A DNA stretch of 64,000 nt, from assembly GCF_001302565.1 (NCBI RefSeq), contig NZ_CP012750.1, positions 930,001-994,000 on the forward strand, given 5' to 3'. Below the pieces are notes generated by a model. The model saw only the letters and a program-made list of their open reading frames with translations, searched no databases and was not told the DNA's origin. Below, piece after piece: positions 36,701 to 45,700 of this stretch. This stretch comes from Glutamicibacter halophytocola. GTDB lineage: Bacteria > Actinomycetota > Actinomycetes > Actinomycetales > Micrococcaceae. The position numbers and the translations under genes are program-made. How positions within the stretch are numbered: the stretch's first letter is position 1; each line of letters begins with the position of its first letter.

Positions 36701-37247
36701 CAGCTGCAATCTGCGGCTCGGCATCCTTGATCTTCTTCTCGCCGTCAAAGTACTGGGCCCATCCGTTGGTCAGGTCCTTGCGGCCGTCTTCGAGCTGGAC
36801 CTTGCCGTCAGCAATCTGCTTTTTGGCATCATCGAGTTTCTTCTGGCCATCAACCAGTTTCTTCTCATTCTTGTCGATTTCTGGTTGCGCCTTGTCGAGC
36901 TGCTTTTGCAGGTCGAACGGGCTCATTGCATCGACAACCTGCGGATGCAGGGAAAGCTGTTCCAGGGCTTCGGCGATGGACTTCTGCTGTCCTTCGCTCA
37001 GTGCCTTGTCGGTGCTCTCGCGGAAGACGATCGACCCTGAACCACCGGCCAGATCCGGGAGTTCTTCCTTCATTCGGTCCAGCGTGCGCTGGGTTTCCGT
37101 GCCAGGCAGCGTGAACGTATTTGAAAGCTGTCCCATGAACAAGCTGGCGCAAACGCCAATGAAGATGAATGCCGCGAGCCACATCGAAATGACGCGCAAA
37201 CGGTGGCGGTGCGCCCATCGCGCCAGGCGGTAAAGGATTGATGCCAT
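33744..37247 (-). CDS. MMPL/RND-family membrane protein with long coiled-coil insertion
   Basis: 1167 residues. TM1 (about 20-40) is followed by an extracellular region, then five or more TM helices (about 595-790), a second exterior domain and a C-terminal TM bundle (about 960-1110), the RND layout used to move lipids or small molecules. Unusually, about residues 115-528 are a Lys/Gln/Gly-rich repeat (units like AxGxxxLxxGxxQL) expected to form a long helical hairpin like YhgE/Pip. The acidic tail (DSEESASDDDYDQDYTKENAT) is cytoplasmic. It lies 4 bases after tetR, which probably controls it. Confidence 0.88.
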   Translation of the reverse strand: MASILYRLARWAHRHRLRVISMWLAAFIFIGVCASLFMGQLSNTFTLPGTETQRTLDRMKEELPDLAGGSGSIVFRESTDKALSEGQQKSIAEALEQLSLHPQVVDAMSPFDLQKQLDKAQPEIDKNEKKLVDGQKKLDDAKKQIADGKVQLEDGRKDLTNGWAQYFDGEKKIKDAEPQIAAGEKKLADSGAQLDAGQKKLDSGASQLAAGEAKYNDGLAQYKSGKKAYDSGQAQYNAGEQKLDAAQKEITSGEQEYKSGMQQLLGGASRSEFESSLATGKTKATTGLKEAEDGMAQAKAGIAKAESAIAALGPRIQSTEQALEQAKADGNEQAVAEYTETLNQLKTSLAEAEKGKAAAEAGLSKAQAGKDQATAALAKIAQGEAGLKQLDAARKKLDDGQAQVDSGRKELKANSSKLSAAKTQLAGAKKQLDQAKSEIDANKAKLAQGQAELDAGRAQLNAGQKEFDQKKAEFLKGKADLAKAKEKLEAGEKTIKEKTAELEQAEKDVEKGQKDLEAAHAELQFAARQVGANSDMRFVSEDQSTAVSQVSFKIQTDALTPADREQIKAIAAGPQANGVEVLFSKEIMQDMSQVFGSSEIIGVVIAAIVLVVMLGTLIAAGLPLLLALLGVGAGVGTTMAFSSLIDMASITPALALMLGLAVGIDYALFIIHRHRTQLLAGMDVGESIARSVGTSGNAVVFAGLTVIIALAALAVPGLPFLTVLGLSAAFTVFCSVLLNITLLPALLSLAGTRLVSKRARRKAAALAENPVIKEPFSARWVRMVTKVAVPVTLLVVIVLGAIALPATQMRTALPDGSAEPADSQAFQAFEQTSDKFGAGYNGPLLVLADLPETLTKRQAESKALDVADKLRGYDGVVAAIPVALTDNHRLSAIQVIPTDGPSSEQTEALVHQLREDYSEFSEATGADIAVTGQVAAQIDVSEKVTAALVPYLSIVVGLSLILLLLVFRSIVVPLLATGGFLLSLAAAFGASVMVYQFGWFSGFFDVNVPGPLLSFLPILLTGILFGLAMDYQVFLVSAMRERYAHGEPAKDAVRSGFSMAAPVVTAAALIMISVFAGFVFSHLAMIRPLGFALAFGVLFDAFIIRMTLIPAVMHLLGDKAWYLPKWLDRILPDVDVEGSKLNELLDSEESASDDDYDQDYTKENATV

Positions 37248-37251
37248 GAGC

Positions 37252-37929
37252 TTAGATGTCCTTCGAGGTGCTAGTGCAGGTGTTGGTCAGCGGGAAATGG
37301 TTGAAGCCTAGTTCCAGGGTGTGCATGGCCTTTGTGACCAGCGTATGGAAGGTGGCAAGCAGTTCTGGGGAGATGTCCATGCTCTGGTTTTGATTGGCTG
37401 GGATGTGTTCCATCCATTCATCAAAGGCGGCTTGGCCGGCTCCCAGAAGCGCATGGGTGAGAACCCGGATGGAGAAGCTGTCGGCTTGGGGATATCTGTG
37501 CCCAAGCTTCTCAAGAACGTCCATGGTGGCTTGCTGCCACTCGTTCACATTCGCTGTGATGCAGCCATTGGCTTCATTCCCAATGACGTATGCGCCAAAG
37601 TGCGCCACCTGGCCTAGCTGCTGTGTAACTTCATCTGATTTCAGGGCTTGGATGATTGACTCAAGCAGCGGAATTGAATTGGAAGCCATGCCCATGGACT
37701 CCACCATGGAGTCGAGCACCTGATGCAGGGGATAGGAATAGATGGCATCCACAGTGGGGAAGTAGTTGAACAGGGTGCGCCGTGAAATCCCCGCGGCGTC
37801 GGAGATTTGATGAGCGGTCAGCGCGGAATCGGTGCCTTGGCGCAAAAGCTGTGCAACGGCGTCGACGATCGCCTGTTTTGTCGCCCGTTTATTTTGTTCT
37901 CGGCGGGTACCGGTGCTGAGAGAAGTCAC
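37252..37929 (-). CDS. TetR-family transcriptional regulator
   Basis: 225 residues. The N-terminal helix-turn-helix is clear: RATKQAIVDAVAQLLRQG and TAHQISDAAGISRRTLFNYF. The C-terminal ligand domain is unlike families I know. The start is GTG 37929. A TAGTGT -10 box ends 6 bases upstream and no Shine-Dalgarno is present, so the message is probably leaderless. Two overlapping palindromes sit between its -35 and -10, so it should repress itself and the downstream MMPL and maf genes. Confidence 0.9.
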   Translation of the reverse strand: MTSLSTGTRREQNKRATKQAIVDAVAQLLRQGTDSALTAHQISDAAGISRRTLFNYFPTVDAIYSYPLHQVLDSMVESMGMASNSIPLLESIIQALKSDEVTQQLGQVAHFGAYVIGNEANGCITANVNEWQQATMDVLEKLGHRYPQADSFSIRVLTHALLGAGQAAFDEWMEHIPANQNQSMDISPELLATFHTLVTKAMHTLELGFNHFPLTNTCTSTSKDI

Positions 37930-37935
37930 ATGCTT

Positions 37936-37966
37936 ACACTACGTGCAAACTTGCACGCTGTGCAAG
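37936..37966 (-). promoter_or_regulatory. tetR promoter and operator
   Basis: On the minus strand the -35 is TTGCAC (37965-37960) and the -10 TAGTGT (37941-37936), 18 bases apart. Two overlapping perfect palindromes fill this gap: CGTGCAA-AC-TTGCACG (37942-37957) and CTTGCAC-GCT-GTGCAAG (37950-37966). Confidence 0.75.
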
Positions 37967-38010
37967 TTGCTGTTCTCTTGCCGCCGGGATTCGCTGGTTC
38001 AGTTAAAATA

Positions 38011-38046
38011 AGCAGGCGCCCGAGCCAAGGAGCTCGGACGCCTGCT
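38011..38046 (-). terminator. Terminator of the DAACS symporter gene
   Basis: AGCAGGCG (38011-38018) pairs with CGCCTGCT (38039-38046), and CCGAGC (38020-38025) with GCTCGG (38032-38037). On the minus strand it is followed by TATTTTAAC. Confidence 0.75.
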
Positions 38047-38061
38047 GGCCTTGAGTCAAGG

Positions 38062-39441
38062 CTACTGGGCGGTGGCAGGTTCCGCGATTGAATCTTCTGC
38101 CAGCGCTGACTCGTCGGCAAATGGGTTGCCGTTGCGAGGGGCGTTGTACATGTCCAGATCCAAAATGCCTTCGCGCTTGGCCACAATGGTCGGAACCAGC
38201 GCCTGTCCGGCAACGTTCACCGCGGTGCGACCCATGTCGATGATCGGGTCAACGGCCATCAGTAGGCCAACACCGGCAAGCGGCAGGCCCAGGGTGGAGA
38301 GCGTCAGCGTCAGCATGACGACAGCACCGGTGGTGCCGGCGGTGGCTGCGGAGCCGAGCACCGAAACGATAGCGATCAAGACGTAGTCGGTGATGCTCAG
38401 ATCAATGTTGAAGAACTGGGCGACAAATACTGCGGAAACCGCTGGGTAGATTGCCGCGCAGCCATCCATCTTCGTGGTGGCTCCCAGCGGAACGGCAAAC
38501 GAAGCGTATCCCGAAGGAACACCCAGGTTTCGTTCGGTCACTCGCTGGGTGAGCGGCAGGGTGCCGATGGAGGAGCGGGAAACGAAGCCCAGCTGAACAG
38601 CTGGCCAAACACCGGAGAAGTACTGCTTGACCGACAGGCCGTGGCTGCGTACCAGGACCGGGTACAAGGCAAAGAGGACCAGTGCCAGCCCAACGTAGAT
38701 GGCCACCGTGAACTTGCCCAGCGCGCCGATGGTGTCCCAGCCGTAGGTGGCCACTGCGTTGCCGATCAGGCCAACTGTGCCGATAGGGGCAACACGGATG
38801 ATCCACCAAAGGACCTTCTGGATAATTGCCAGGGCCGAGGCAGAGAATGCCAGGAACGGTTCGGCGGCCTTGCCGACCTTCAGGGCTGCAACGCCAACAG
38901 CGATTGCGACCACGAGGATCTGCAATACGTTGAAGCTGACCGAGGTCGTGGCTGCTCCGTCGTCAAGTGAAGTGCTGGCACCGAGGCCAAGGAAATTCGA
39001 AGGAACCAGGCCGGTCAAGAATCCGAGCCAATCGCCGGTCTTGCCTGCATATTCCGCTGGAGCCTCCTGCCCGGTATTTGCTCCGGGCTGGAAGGCAACA
39101 CCCAGAATCATGCCAATGGTTACCGAGATCAGCGCGGTAATGCCGAACCACAGGAGGGTCTGCCAGGCCAGCCGGGCTGCATTGGTGACCTTCGAAAGGT
39201 TGGCAATGGAAGCAACTACCGCAAAGAAAATCAGCGGGATGACAGCAGTGCGCAGCAGTGAAACGTAGCTGGATCCGATAATCGACAGGGCGCGGCCCAA
39301 GCCATTGGGTTCTTCGGCGGTGCTGCCGGTGTACTTGGCTACGAGTCCCAGGATGAGACCTGCAATCAGCGCGGCAATGATTTGCGGCCCGAAGCTGGTC
39401 ATCCAACGGGGAAGTTTAGATGAAGGTGCGGCGTTTGACAT
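38062..39441 (-). CDS. Dicarboxylate/amino-acid:cation symporter (DAACS)
   Basis: 459 residues with eight hydrophobic helices and two re-entrant loops, as in GltPh/DctA/SstT. The serine-rich loop FVSRSSIGTLPLTQRV and the second hairpin AAIYPAVSAVFVAQFF and GTTGAVVMLTL are diagnostic; it imports dicarboxylates or amino acids with Na+ or H+. It has an N-terminal MSNAAPSSKLPRW tail. ATG 39441 with GAAAG 5 bases upstream is preferred over the longer frame to 39528. Substrate not decided by sequence. Confidence 0.88.
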   Translation of the reverse strand: MSNAAPSSKLPRWMTSFGPQIIAALIAGLILGLVAKYTGSTAEEPNGLGRALSIIGSSYVSLLRTAVIPLIFFAVVASIANLSKVTNAARLAWQTLLWFGITALISVTIGMILGVAFQPGANTGQEAPAEYAGKTGDWLGFLTGLVPSNFLGLGASTSLDDGAATTSVSFNVLQILVVAIAVGVAALKVGKAAEPFLAFSASALAIIQKVLWWIIRVAPIGTVGLIGNAVATYGWDTIGALGKFTVAIYVGLALVLFALYPVLVRSHGLSVKQYFSGVWPAVQLGFVSRSSIGTLPLTQRVTERNLGVPSGYASFAVPLGATTKMDGCAAIYPAVSAVFVAQFFNIDLSITDYVLIAIVSVLGSAATAGTTGAVVMLTLTLSTLGLPLAGVGLLMAVDPIIDMGRTAVNVAGQALVPTIVAKREGILDLDMYNAPRNGNPFADESALAEDSIAEPATAQ

Positions 39442-39697
39442 GCTTTCAAGGCTAGGCGGGGTTTCAACGCCGAGCGCAGTCGATGTTACGCAAAATGACA
39501 AATCTGGCCCGAATGTGTTTTTGCCCACCGAATTGCCGCGCGGCAGCGGTGGATTTCAGTGATATTCCGCAAAGAATCGTCATGTCCGGTCGCCAACAAA
39601 AAACGCGCTGGTGAGCAGCGCCAAGATGCGCTCCTGCGCTTCAAGTGGATTCCCGGGTGCAACATATGGCATATGGCTTGCGGCACCGGCTGTGCAC

Positions 39698-40177
39698 TCA
39701 GGCCGGCATCGATGACTGCGCGTCAAGCTTGGTTGCCGAAACCAGGACTCCGCGCATGACCAGCATGAGCAAGGCCAAGGTAGCCATGATCACCGCACCG
39801 CCAGCAACCGCCAGCACCACGCCCGGTCCGCCAGCCTTGACGGCATTCAAGAGATGGAAACCCAGTGCCATCACCAGAAGGCTAGTCGTTGTGGTGGACC
39901 AGATGAATGTCTCGACCCATGACAGTGCCTGCCCGGAGAAAATTTCCTGTTTCTGAACTTTATTCAACAGTGCCCAGATTGCAACGAGGGAAACCTGGAT
40001 GCATGCGATGCCCAAGGTGACGACCCATCTGTAGGGCGTAGCCAGGGTGGAAGCCTCAGGGTGCATGGCTACGACTTCACCGATGTAAATGGGGAGTACA
40101 AGAAGCTGAACGAGCACCGATCCACAGATCGTGATGGCTAGGGCTATTCGAAGCAAGGGGATTGCGAAACGTGACAT
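39698..40177 (-). CDS. DUF2975 membrane protein
   Basis: 159 residues with four hydrophobic helices (LLRIALAITICGSVLVQLLV, VVTLGIACIQVSLVAIWALL, WSTTTTSLLVMALGF, VVLAVAGGAVIMATLALLML) and a LVMRGVLVSAT end, matching DUF2975. These genes usually come with a small XRE/YozG-type repressor gene; none is visible on either side. The start MSRFAIPL at 40177 has no good Shine-Dalgarno. A 7+7 palindrome lies just before it. Confidence 0.8.
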   Translation of the reverse strand: MSRFAIPLLRIALAITICGSVLVQLLVLPIYIGEVVAMHPEASTLATPYRWVVTLGIACIQVSLVAIWALLNKVQKQEIFSGQALSWVETFIWSTTTTSLLVMALGFHLLNAVKAGGPGVVLAVAGGAVIMATLALLMLVMRGVLVSATKLDAQSSMPA

Positions 40178-40179
40178 GC

Positions 40180-40196
40180 ATTGATTCTCAATCAAT
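40180..40196 (-). promoter_or_regulatory. Palindrome before the DUF2975 gene
   Basis: ATTGATT-CTC-AATCAAT is a perfect 7+7 inverted repeat within 20 bases of the start codon, and AT-rich compared with its surroundings. Possible operator. Confidence 0.45.
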
Positions 40197-40372
40197 TTCT
40201 ATCGTTTTTCAATAGATAACCATGCGGATTCCACCTGCGCTTCTTCCGCTAAAACCCGGGCCCGAGTCCCACTTGACCTTCGGAATCGATATGGAAGAGT
40301 GGGACATGGTCGCAAGTACTCCAATTGGCTGCGCCGCCAGTGGGCCGTCAACAACCTAAAGGACTTTTGCCA

Positions 40373-40762
40373 ATGCGTGTATACATCACCAGCGTTTTTG
40401 TCTCCGACCAAGAGAAAGCCAAAGAGTTCTACACCAGTGTCCTGGGTTTTAAGGTCAAGCACGACATCCCCATGGGCCCCTTCAGCTGGCTGACACTCGT
40501 TTCACCCGAGCAAGAAGGCGGAACGGAACTTCTGCTTGAGCCGGCTGAACACCGAGCCGTTGCCCCGTATCGCGAAGCGCTAAAAGCCGACGGGATCCCG
40601 GTGGCGTCCTTTGCAGTTGATGATGTCCAGGCTGAATACGAGCGCCTGATCGGCTTGGGAGTGGAATTCACCCAGGACCCTACCGAGGGTGGCCCGGTCA
40701 CTGTCGCGACATTCGACGATACCTGTGGCAACCTGATCCAGATTTCCAGCTACCAGGGATGA
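40373..40762 (+). CDS. VOC-family (glyoxalase/bleomycin-resistance fold) protein
   Basis: 129 residues. MRVYITSVFVSDQEKAKEFY, VLGFKVKHDIP, WLTLVSPEQEGGTELLLEP, FAVDDVQAEYERLIGLGVEF and FDDTCGNLIQISS form the two beta-alpha-beta3 units of the VOC fold, which uses a metal in many members. Function is not determined. ATG 40373 has AAAGGA at 40358-40363; the longer frame to 40325 lacks a ribosome site. It ends in a perfect shared terminator. Confidence 0.87.
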   Translation: MRVYITSVFVSDQEKAKEFYTSVLGFKVKHDIPMGPFSWLTLVSPEQEGGTELLLEPAEHRAVAPYREALKADGIPVASFAVDDVQAEYERLIGLGVEFTQDPTEGGPVTVATFDDTCGNLIQISSYQG

Positions 40763-40797
40763 AAAACTGGGCCCGACGTGAGTCGGGCCCAGTTTTT
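40762..40797. terminator. Bidirectional terminator between the VOC and DUF885 genes
   Basis: AAAAACTGGGCCCGAC (40762-40777) pairs with GTCGGGCCCAGTTTTT (40782-40797) around GTGA, so each strand has a T5 tract. Confidence 0.9.
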
Positions 40798-40807
40798 GCC
40801 ATCCGGG

Positions 40808-42475
40808 TTATTTCAGCAGTGCGCGCTTGAGGGTATCCAAGCCAACCGATCCCAATTTCAGGGCGGCGGTGTGGAATTCCTTGAGCGAGAAGGCATCACC
40901 TTCCGTGGCCGCGTACTCATCACGGATTTGTTCCCACAGCCTCTGGCCGATTTTGTAGGATGGGGCCTGTCCCGGCCAGCCCAGGTAGCGGTTGTATTCG
41001 AAGTCCAGCTGGCCCTTGGAAAGATCCAGGTTCCGCTCCAGGAATTCGTAGCCCTTCTCTGCGTCCCAGGCGCCCTTGCCCCACTGTGGCGGCATCTGCA
41101 ATCCGAGGTGCACGCCGATATCAAAAACAACTCGAGCCGCGCGCAGGCGCTGTGCATCGAGCATTCCCATGTAGTCGCCGGGGTCATCGAGATAGCCGAG
41201 CTGGTGCATGAGCCGTTCTGAATACAGCGCCCACCCTTCGCCTTGGCCCGAAACCCAGCACATCAACCGGCGCCAGCTGTTCAAGGTCGCGGCTTGCAGC
41301 TGCGCCGTGCCAATCTGCAAGTGATGTCCTGGCACGCCTTCGTGGTACACCGTGGTCAGCTCGGCCCAAGTGGTGAACTGGTCCTCGCCTGGTGGCACCG
41401 ACCACCACATGCGCCCGGGACGGGTGAAATCCTCGGACGGTCCGGTGTAGTAGACCCCTCCGTCCTGGGTCGGGGCGATCATGCATTCGATGCGGTCCAT
41501 CGGCGCCGGGATTTCGAAGTGCGTTCCCGCTAAATCGGCGATGGCCTGGTCGGCCTTGTCCTGCATCCACTCGCGCAAGGCATCGGTGCCGTTGAGCTTC
41601 CGGGCCGGATCCTCGTTCAGTACGCGCTTCGCCTTGTCGATGGTCGAGCCCGGCTTGATTTGCTGGGCGACACGCTGCTGTTCAGCGATGATGCCATCGA
41701 GCTCGGCAATGCCCCAGGCGTAGGTCTCTTCCAAGTCGACGGTTGCGCCAAGGAAGCGCCGGGACATGAGGGCATAGTATTCGCGCCCCACGGCGTCTTG
41801 TTCCGGAGCCTGAGCCAGGAGCTCGGCATCCAGATATTCGGCTAAACGGCGATAGGCGAGTTTCGAGCCTTCGGAACCGCGTTCCAGGCGCTGGGCCAAG
41901 GAGGGATCAATGGCGCTGCCAGCGACAGCGAGCTGATCAAAGAATCCGCCGTCCTTGGCGTAGTCAATTGATTGGGTGGTGACAATCCGGACCTGGCGCT
42001 TGGCGGGAACCATCGAGTTGGCTGCCGAATCACGCAATGATGCAATATAGCCGTCAATGGCTGCCGGCAGGTTTTCGAGCCGCTGGGCGATAAAGGCGAA
42101 ATCCTCTGCTGACTCCTGGGGCATCAAATCGATGATCGAGCGGATTTCCTGGGCCGGGCTGGCAATGTTATTCAGTTCCGTGCGGCCGGTGAACAGGATT
42201 TCCAATTCGAGCCCGAGGCGCTCGGTCATGGCATCGAGGGTGACCTCGTCCACGGAATCAACGGGTGCGGCATTGGCCAGGGAACTAAGGGTGTCGCTCA
42301 GGAGCCGGATTTGCCCGGTAGTGCCGGCGGGGGAGTAATCGCCATAGGCGGATTCGTAGCCGGGAAGGCCAAGGGAGACTCCCCATTCCGGGGTGAGCTC
42401 GAGGCTTTTGCGATAGAACTCCTCGGCGATCTTGTCGATCGCAGATGGTTCGCGGTGCGGTGCGGGAGATGTCAT
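40808..42475 (-). CDS. DUF885 family protein (putative zinc peptidase)
   Basis: 555 residues, soluble, no signal peptide. The metal-binding VYHEGVPGHHLQIG (HExxxGHH) characterises DUF885, which includes putative metallocarboxypeptidase-like hydrolases. Further family segments are MWWSVPPGEDQF, GEGWALYSERLMHQLGYLDD and YLGWPGQAPSYKIGQ. ATG 42475 has no Shine-Dalgarno; TACTCT lies 7 bases upstream, so leaderless initiation is likely. Confidence 0.88.
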   Translation of the reverse strand: MTSPAPHREPSAIDKIAEEFYRKSLELTPEWGVSLGLPGYESAYGDYSPAGTTGQIRLLSDTLSSLANAAPVDSVDEVTLDAMTERLGLELEILFTGRTELNNIASPAQEIRSIIDLMPQESAEDFAFIAQRLENLPAAIDGYIASLRDSAANSMVPAKRQVRIVTTQSIDYAKDGGFFDQLAVAGSAIDPSLAQRLERGSEGSKLAYRRLAEYLDAELLAQAPEQDAVGREYYALMSRRFLGATVDLEETYAWGIAELDGIIAEQQRVAQQIKPGSTIDKAKRVLNEDPARKLNGTDALREWMQDKADQAIADLAGTHFEIPAPMDRIECMIAPTQDGGVYYTGPSEDFTRPGRMWWSVPPGEDQFTTWAELTTVYHEGVPGHHLQIGTAQLQAATLNSWRRLMCWVSGQGEGWALYSERLMHQLGYLDDPGDYMGMLDAQRLRAARVVFDIGVHLGLQMPPQWGKGAWDAEKGYEFLERNLDLSKGQLDFEYNRYLGWPGQAPSYKIGQRLWEQIRDEYAATEGDAFSLKEFHTAALKLGSVGLDTLKRALLK

Positions 42476-42482
42476 GTAGCTA

Positions 42483-42511
42483 AGAGTAGTTGATATGAAA
42501 GATTTGTTGAA
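42483..42511 (-). promoter_or_regulatory. Promoter giving a leaderless DUF885 transcript
   Basis: On the minus strand the -35 is TTCAAC (42511-42506), the spacer 17 bases and the -10 TACTCT (42488-42483). The -10 ends 7 bases before the ATG. Confidence 0.5.
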
Positions 42512-42633
42512 GAGTTTTTCCCTGGAACCCCCAAACCTGGATATCCGCAGGTTCCGTTAAAATATTTCGTGAGCGAACGGCCTAGTCACCCGCATGGGGA
42601 GAAGTCACCATGGCGCGCTTTTTATCGCATCGA

Positions 42634-42639
42634 TAGAAT
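42634..42639 (+). promoter_or_regulatory. Candidate -10 for the nine-gene operon
   Basis: TAGAAT lies about 85 bases before the start of the giant gene. The matching -35 region is weak. AACCTG-8-CAGGTT (42534-42553) lies upstream and may be an operator. Confidence 0.35.
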
Positions 42640-42722
42640 TGGTTGGCGTTGACTATGCATACGGTGATTAAAAACCATCAGCCGGCGCGCACTCGTACCA
42701 GCAATTCAAGGAATGACCTTTA

Positions 42723-45700
42723 ATGGCCAGAACTGCCTCATCCGGTTGGACCGGCATGCTGAAAAGCACCGGTTTCAAAGCAACTGCCATACCGGTAGCT
42801 GCGGCCCTCGCCGTCACCGGGGCCATTATCTACCCCGGATTCGAAACCGCTGACGTTGAACTCAACGACGGCGGCGTCTGGGTGGTTAACCAGTCCGAAG
42901 GCAAAATTGGCCACGTCAATTACCAGTCGCGCACCATCGATGGCGGCGTAGCTACGCCACTGGCCAGCTACGACCTGGTCCAGCACGAGGAAAACGTGAT
43001 GGTCCGCAATCTGGAGCAGGCATCACTGACCACCATTGACCCATCCATGGTTCAATTTGCCGGCGACAACAACCTGCCCGCGAACTCGACCTTCTCCTTC
43101 GGCTCATCCGTCGTCGCGGTCACCGATGCAGAACACGGCACGGTGCAAGCCAGCTCCCTGGAACATATCGGCGACTTCAAAGGCGAAGGCGCTGAACCCC
43201 TGATCGACTCCGAAGGCGACGTCGGAGCCGTGGTGGGCACCGACGACACCATTTGGGCGGCCGATTATGCCGCCGGCATCCTTTCCAGCTTCACCCTGGA
43301 CAACGACGGCGCGGCCGTCGCCGGCGAACAGTTTGAAATCTCCGAGCTGACGTCCATGAAGAAGCCGCAGCTTTCCGCAGTGGGAGACACTGCGGTGGTC
43401 TTCGACGACACCAGCGGAGAGCTGGTCACCTCCGAAGGCGGCAAGGCCACCTTGGAGAATGCAGCCAATGCCCGCATCCAGGCCCCGGGACCGGACTCCG
43501 GCAACGTCGCCATTGCCCTGGACCAATCGCTGGCCACCGTCTCGCTGTCCGGCAAGGACACCAACTACGAACAGGTCGACACCGCCGGCACCCCGATTGC
43601 ACCAGTGCGCGTTGGCTCGTGCACCTACGCCGCCTGGCAGACCAGCGGCGAATACGTGCGATTCTGCGATGATCCCGCCGGAAACCAGCGCACCCTCATC
43701 CCGGAAATGACCGAGGGTGCAGAACTGGCCTTCCGCGTCAACCGCGATGTTGTTGTGCTCAACGATGTTCATTCGGGCCAGGTGTGGCTGGCCAACGAGG
43801 GCATGGAAATCGTCAGCAACTGGAGCGACCTGGAACCACCGGCCGGCGAAGGCGAAGCCAAGGAAGAAGAAACCAAGGAAATCACCGACGCCATCGAGCT
43901 GCCCAACCGCACCGAGGAAAACAAGAAGCCGATCGCCGAAAACGACCAGTACTCGGTGCGCCCCGGGCGCACCACCTTGCTGCCGGTGCTCTACAACGAT
44001 GTGGACCCGGACGGCGATTTGCTGACCGCGGCCATTGAAGGATCCTCCCCGTCCTTGGGGGCCATCCAGCCAGTGCATGATGGCACCGGCTTCCAGATTG
44101 TGGTCCCCGAGGATGCCAAGGGATCGGCCAGCTTCAACTACACCACCAAAGATGGCCGCGGCGGGCAGGACACCGCCTCCGTGAAGCTCAATGTGGTCGG
44201 CGATGACACCAACAAGGCACCGGAACAGCAGCGCACCACGGTGCTGCGCGTGCAGCAGGGCGAATCGGTAAGCCACAACCTGCTCACCGACTGGACCGAT
44301 GCAGAAGGCGATGACCTGCGTCTGCTGGGCGGGACCTCCGAGGGCGACGACGTGATCCGCGTCCAGCCCGATGGCACCATGACCTTCCAGGACGATGGCA
44401 AGAAGCTGGGGCAAAAGGAAGTCGCCATCCAGGTCTCCGACGGCCAGGAAAGCACCAAGGGCCGTGTCCTGGTGGAGGTGATGGCGGAATCCACCATCAA
44501 GCCGGTGACCGCCACCGACCACGTGGTCACCAATATCGGCGAATCGGCAAGCTTCAGCCCGCTGGAGAACGACACCGACCCCACCGGGGACGGACTGCGC
44601 CTGGCCGGCGTTGATGATGTTCCCGGATTGGAACTGGCCTCCAACGCCCAAACCGGAGCCGTCACCGTCAAGGCCGAGCGTGCCGGAACCTACTACGTGG
44701 AATACATGGCCACCAACGGCCCGGCCAGCGCTCCGGGCCTGGCCCGCATCGACGTGAAGAAACCCGAAGAGCAGGCCGCCGACCCGATCGCCGTGCGCGA
44801 TGTCGCCCTGCTGCCGGCAGGCCAAGACGTGCTGGTCAACGTCCTGGGCAACGATACCGACCCGGCCGGCGGCGTGCTGGTGGCCACCGGCGTGCAAAGC
44901 GCCACGGACAAGCCGTTCTCCACGAGCATTGAACGCAACACCTTTGTGCGCATTACCGACGTGCGCGGACTGACCGACCCCACCACCATCAGCTACACCG
45001 TCTCCAACGGCAGCCACGAAGCCACCGGTTCCATCCGGGTCATCCCGATTCCCGCGCCGCCGCGCATGGACCCGCCGCAGGCCAACCCGGATACCGTCAC
45101 CGTTCGTGAAAACGACGTGGCCACCGTCAAGGTGCTGGAAAACGACATCCACCCCAACGGCGGAGAACTCACCCTGCGCCCGAAGCTGGAAGAAACCGAG
45201 GGCCTGGGCGAAGGGTCCATCATTTCCGTCGCCGATGACACCGTCCGCTTCCGCGCAGGCGACTTCGGCGGCAAGGCCAAGCAGGTTTCTGCCGTATATA
45301 CGGTCGCAGGCCCCGATGGCCAGGAAACCAGCGCCACCGTGACCTTCAATATCCAGCCCGCGGCCGAAGCCAGCGACCTGGAAAAGAACAGCCCGCCAAA
45401 TCCGGAACCGGTCACCGGCCGCGTATTTGCCGGCTCCAGCACCAACGTGCAGGTGCCAATCGACGACATCGATCCGGACGGCGACTCGGTGTCCCTGGTG
45501 CAGTTCGGCGACTCGCCGCGCCTGGGAACCGCCAAGATCCGCGATGGCTCCATCGACTACACCGCCAGCCCCGATGCTTCGGGCACCGATGAGTTCAGCT
45601 ACGTCGTGGAAGACCGCCTCGGCGCCCGCGCCACCGGAACCATCAAGATTGGCGTGGCTCCGCTGGCCGAAACCAATAACTCCCCGGTCGCGGTCAACGA

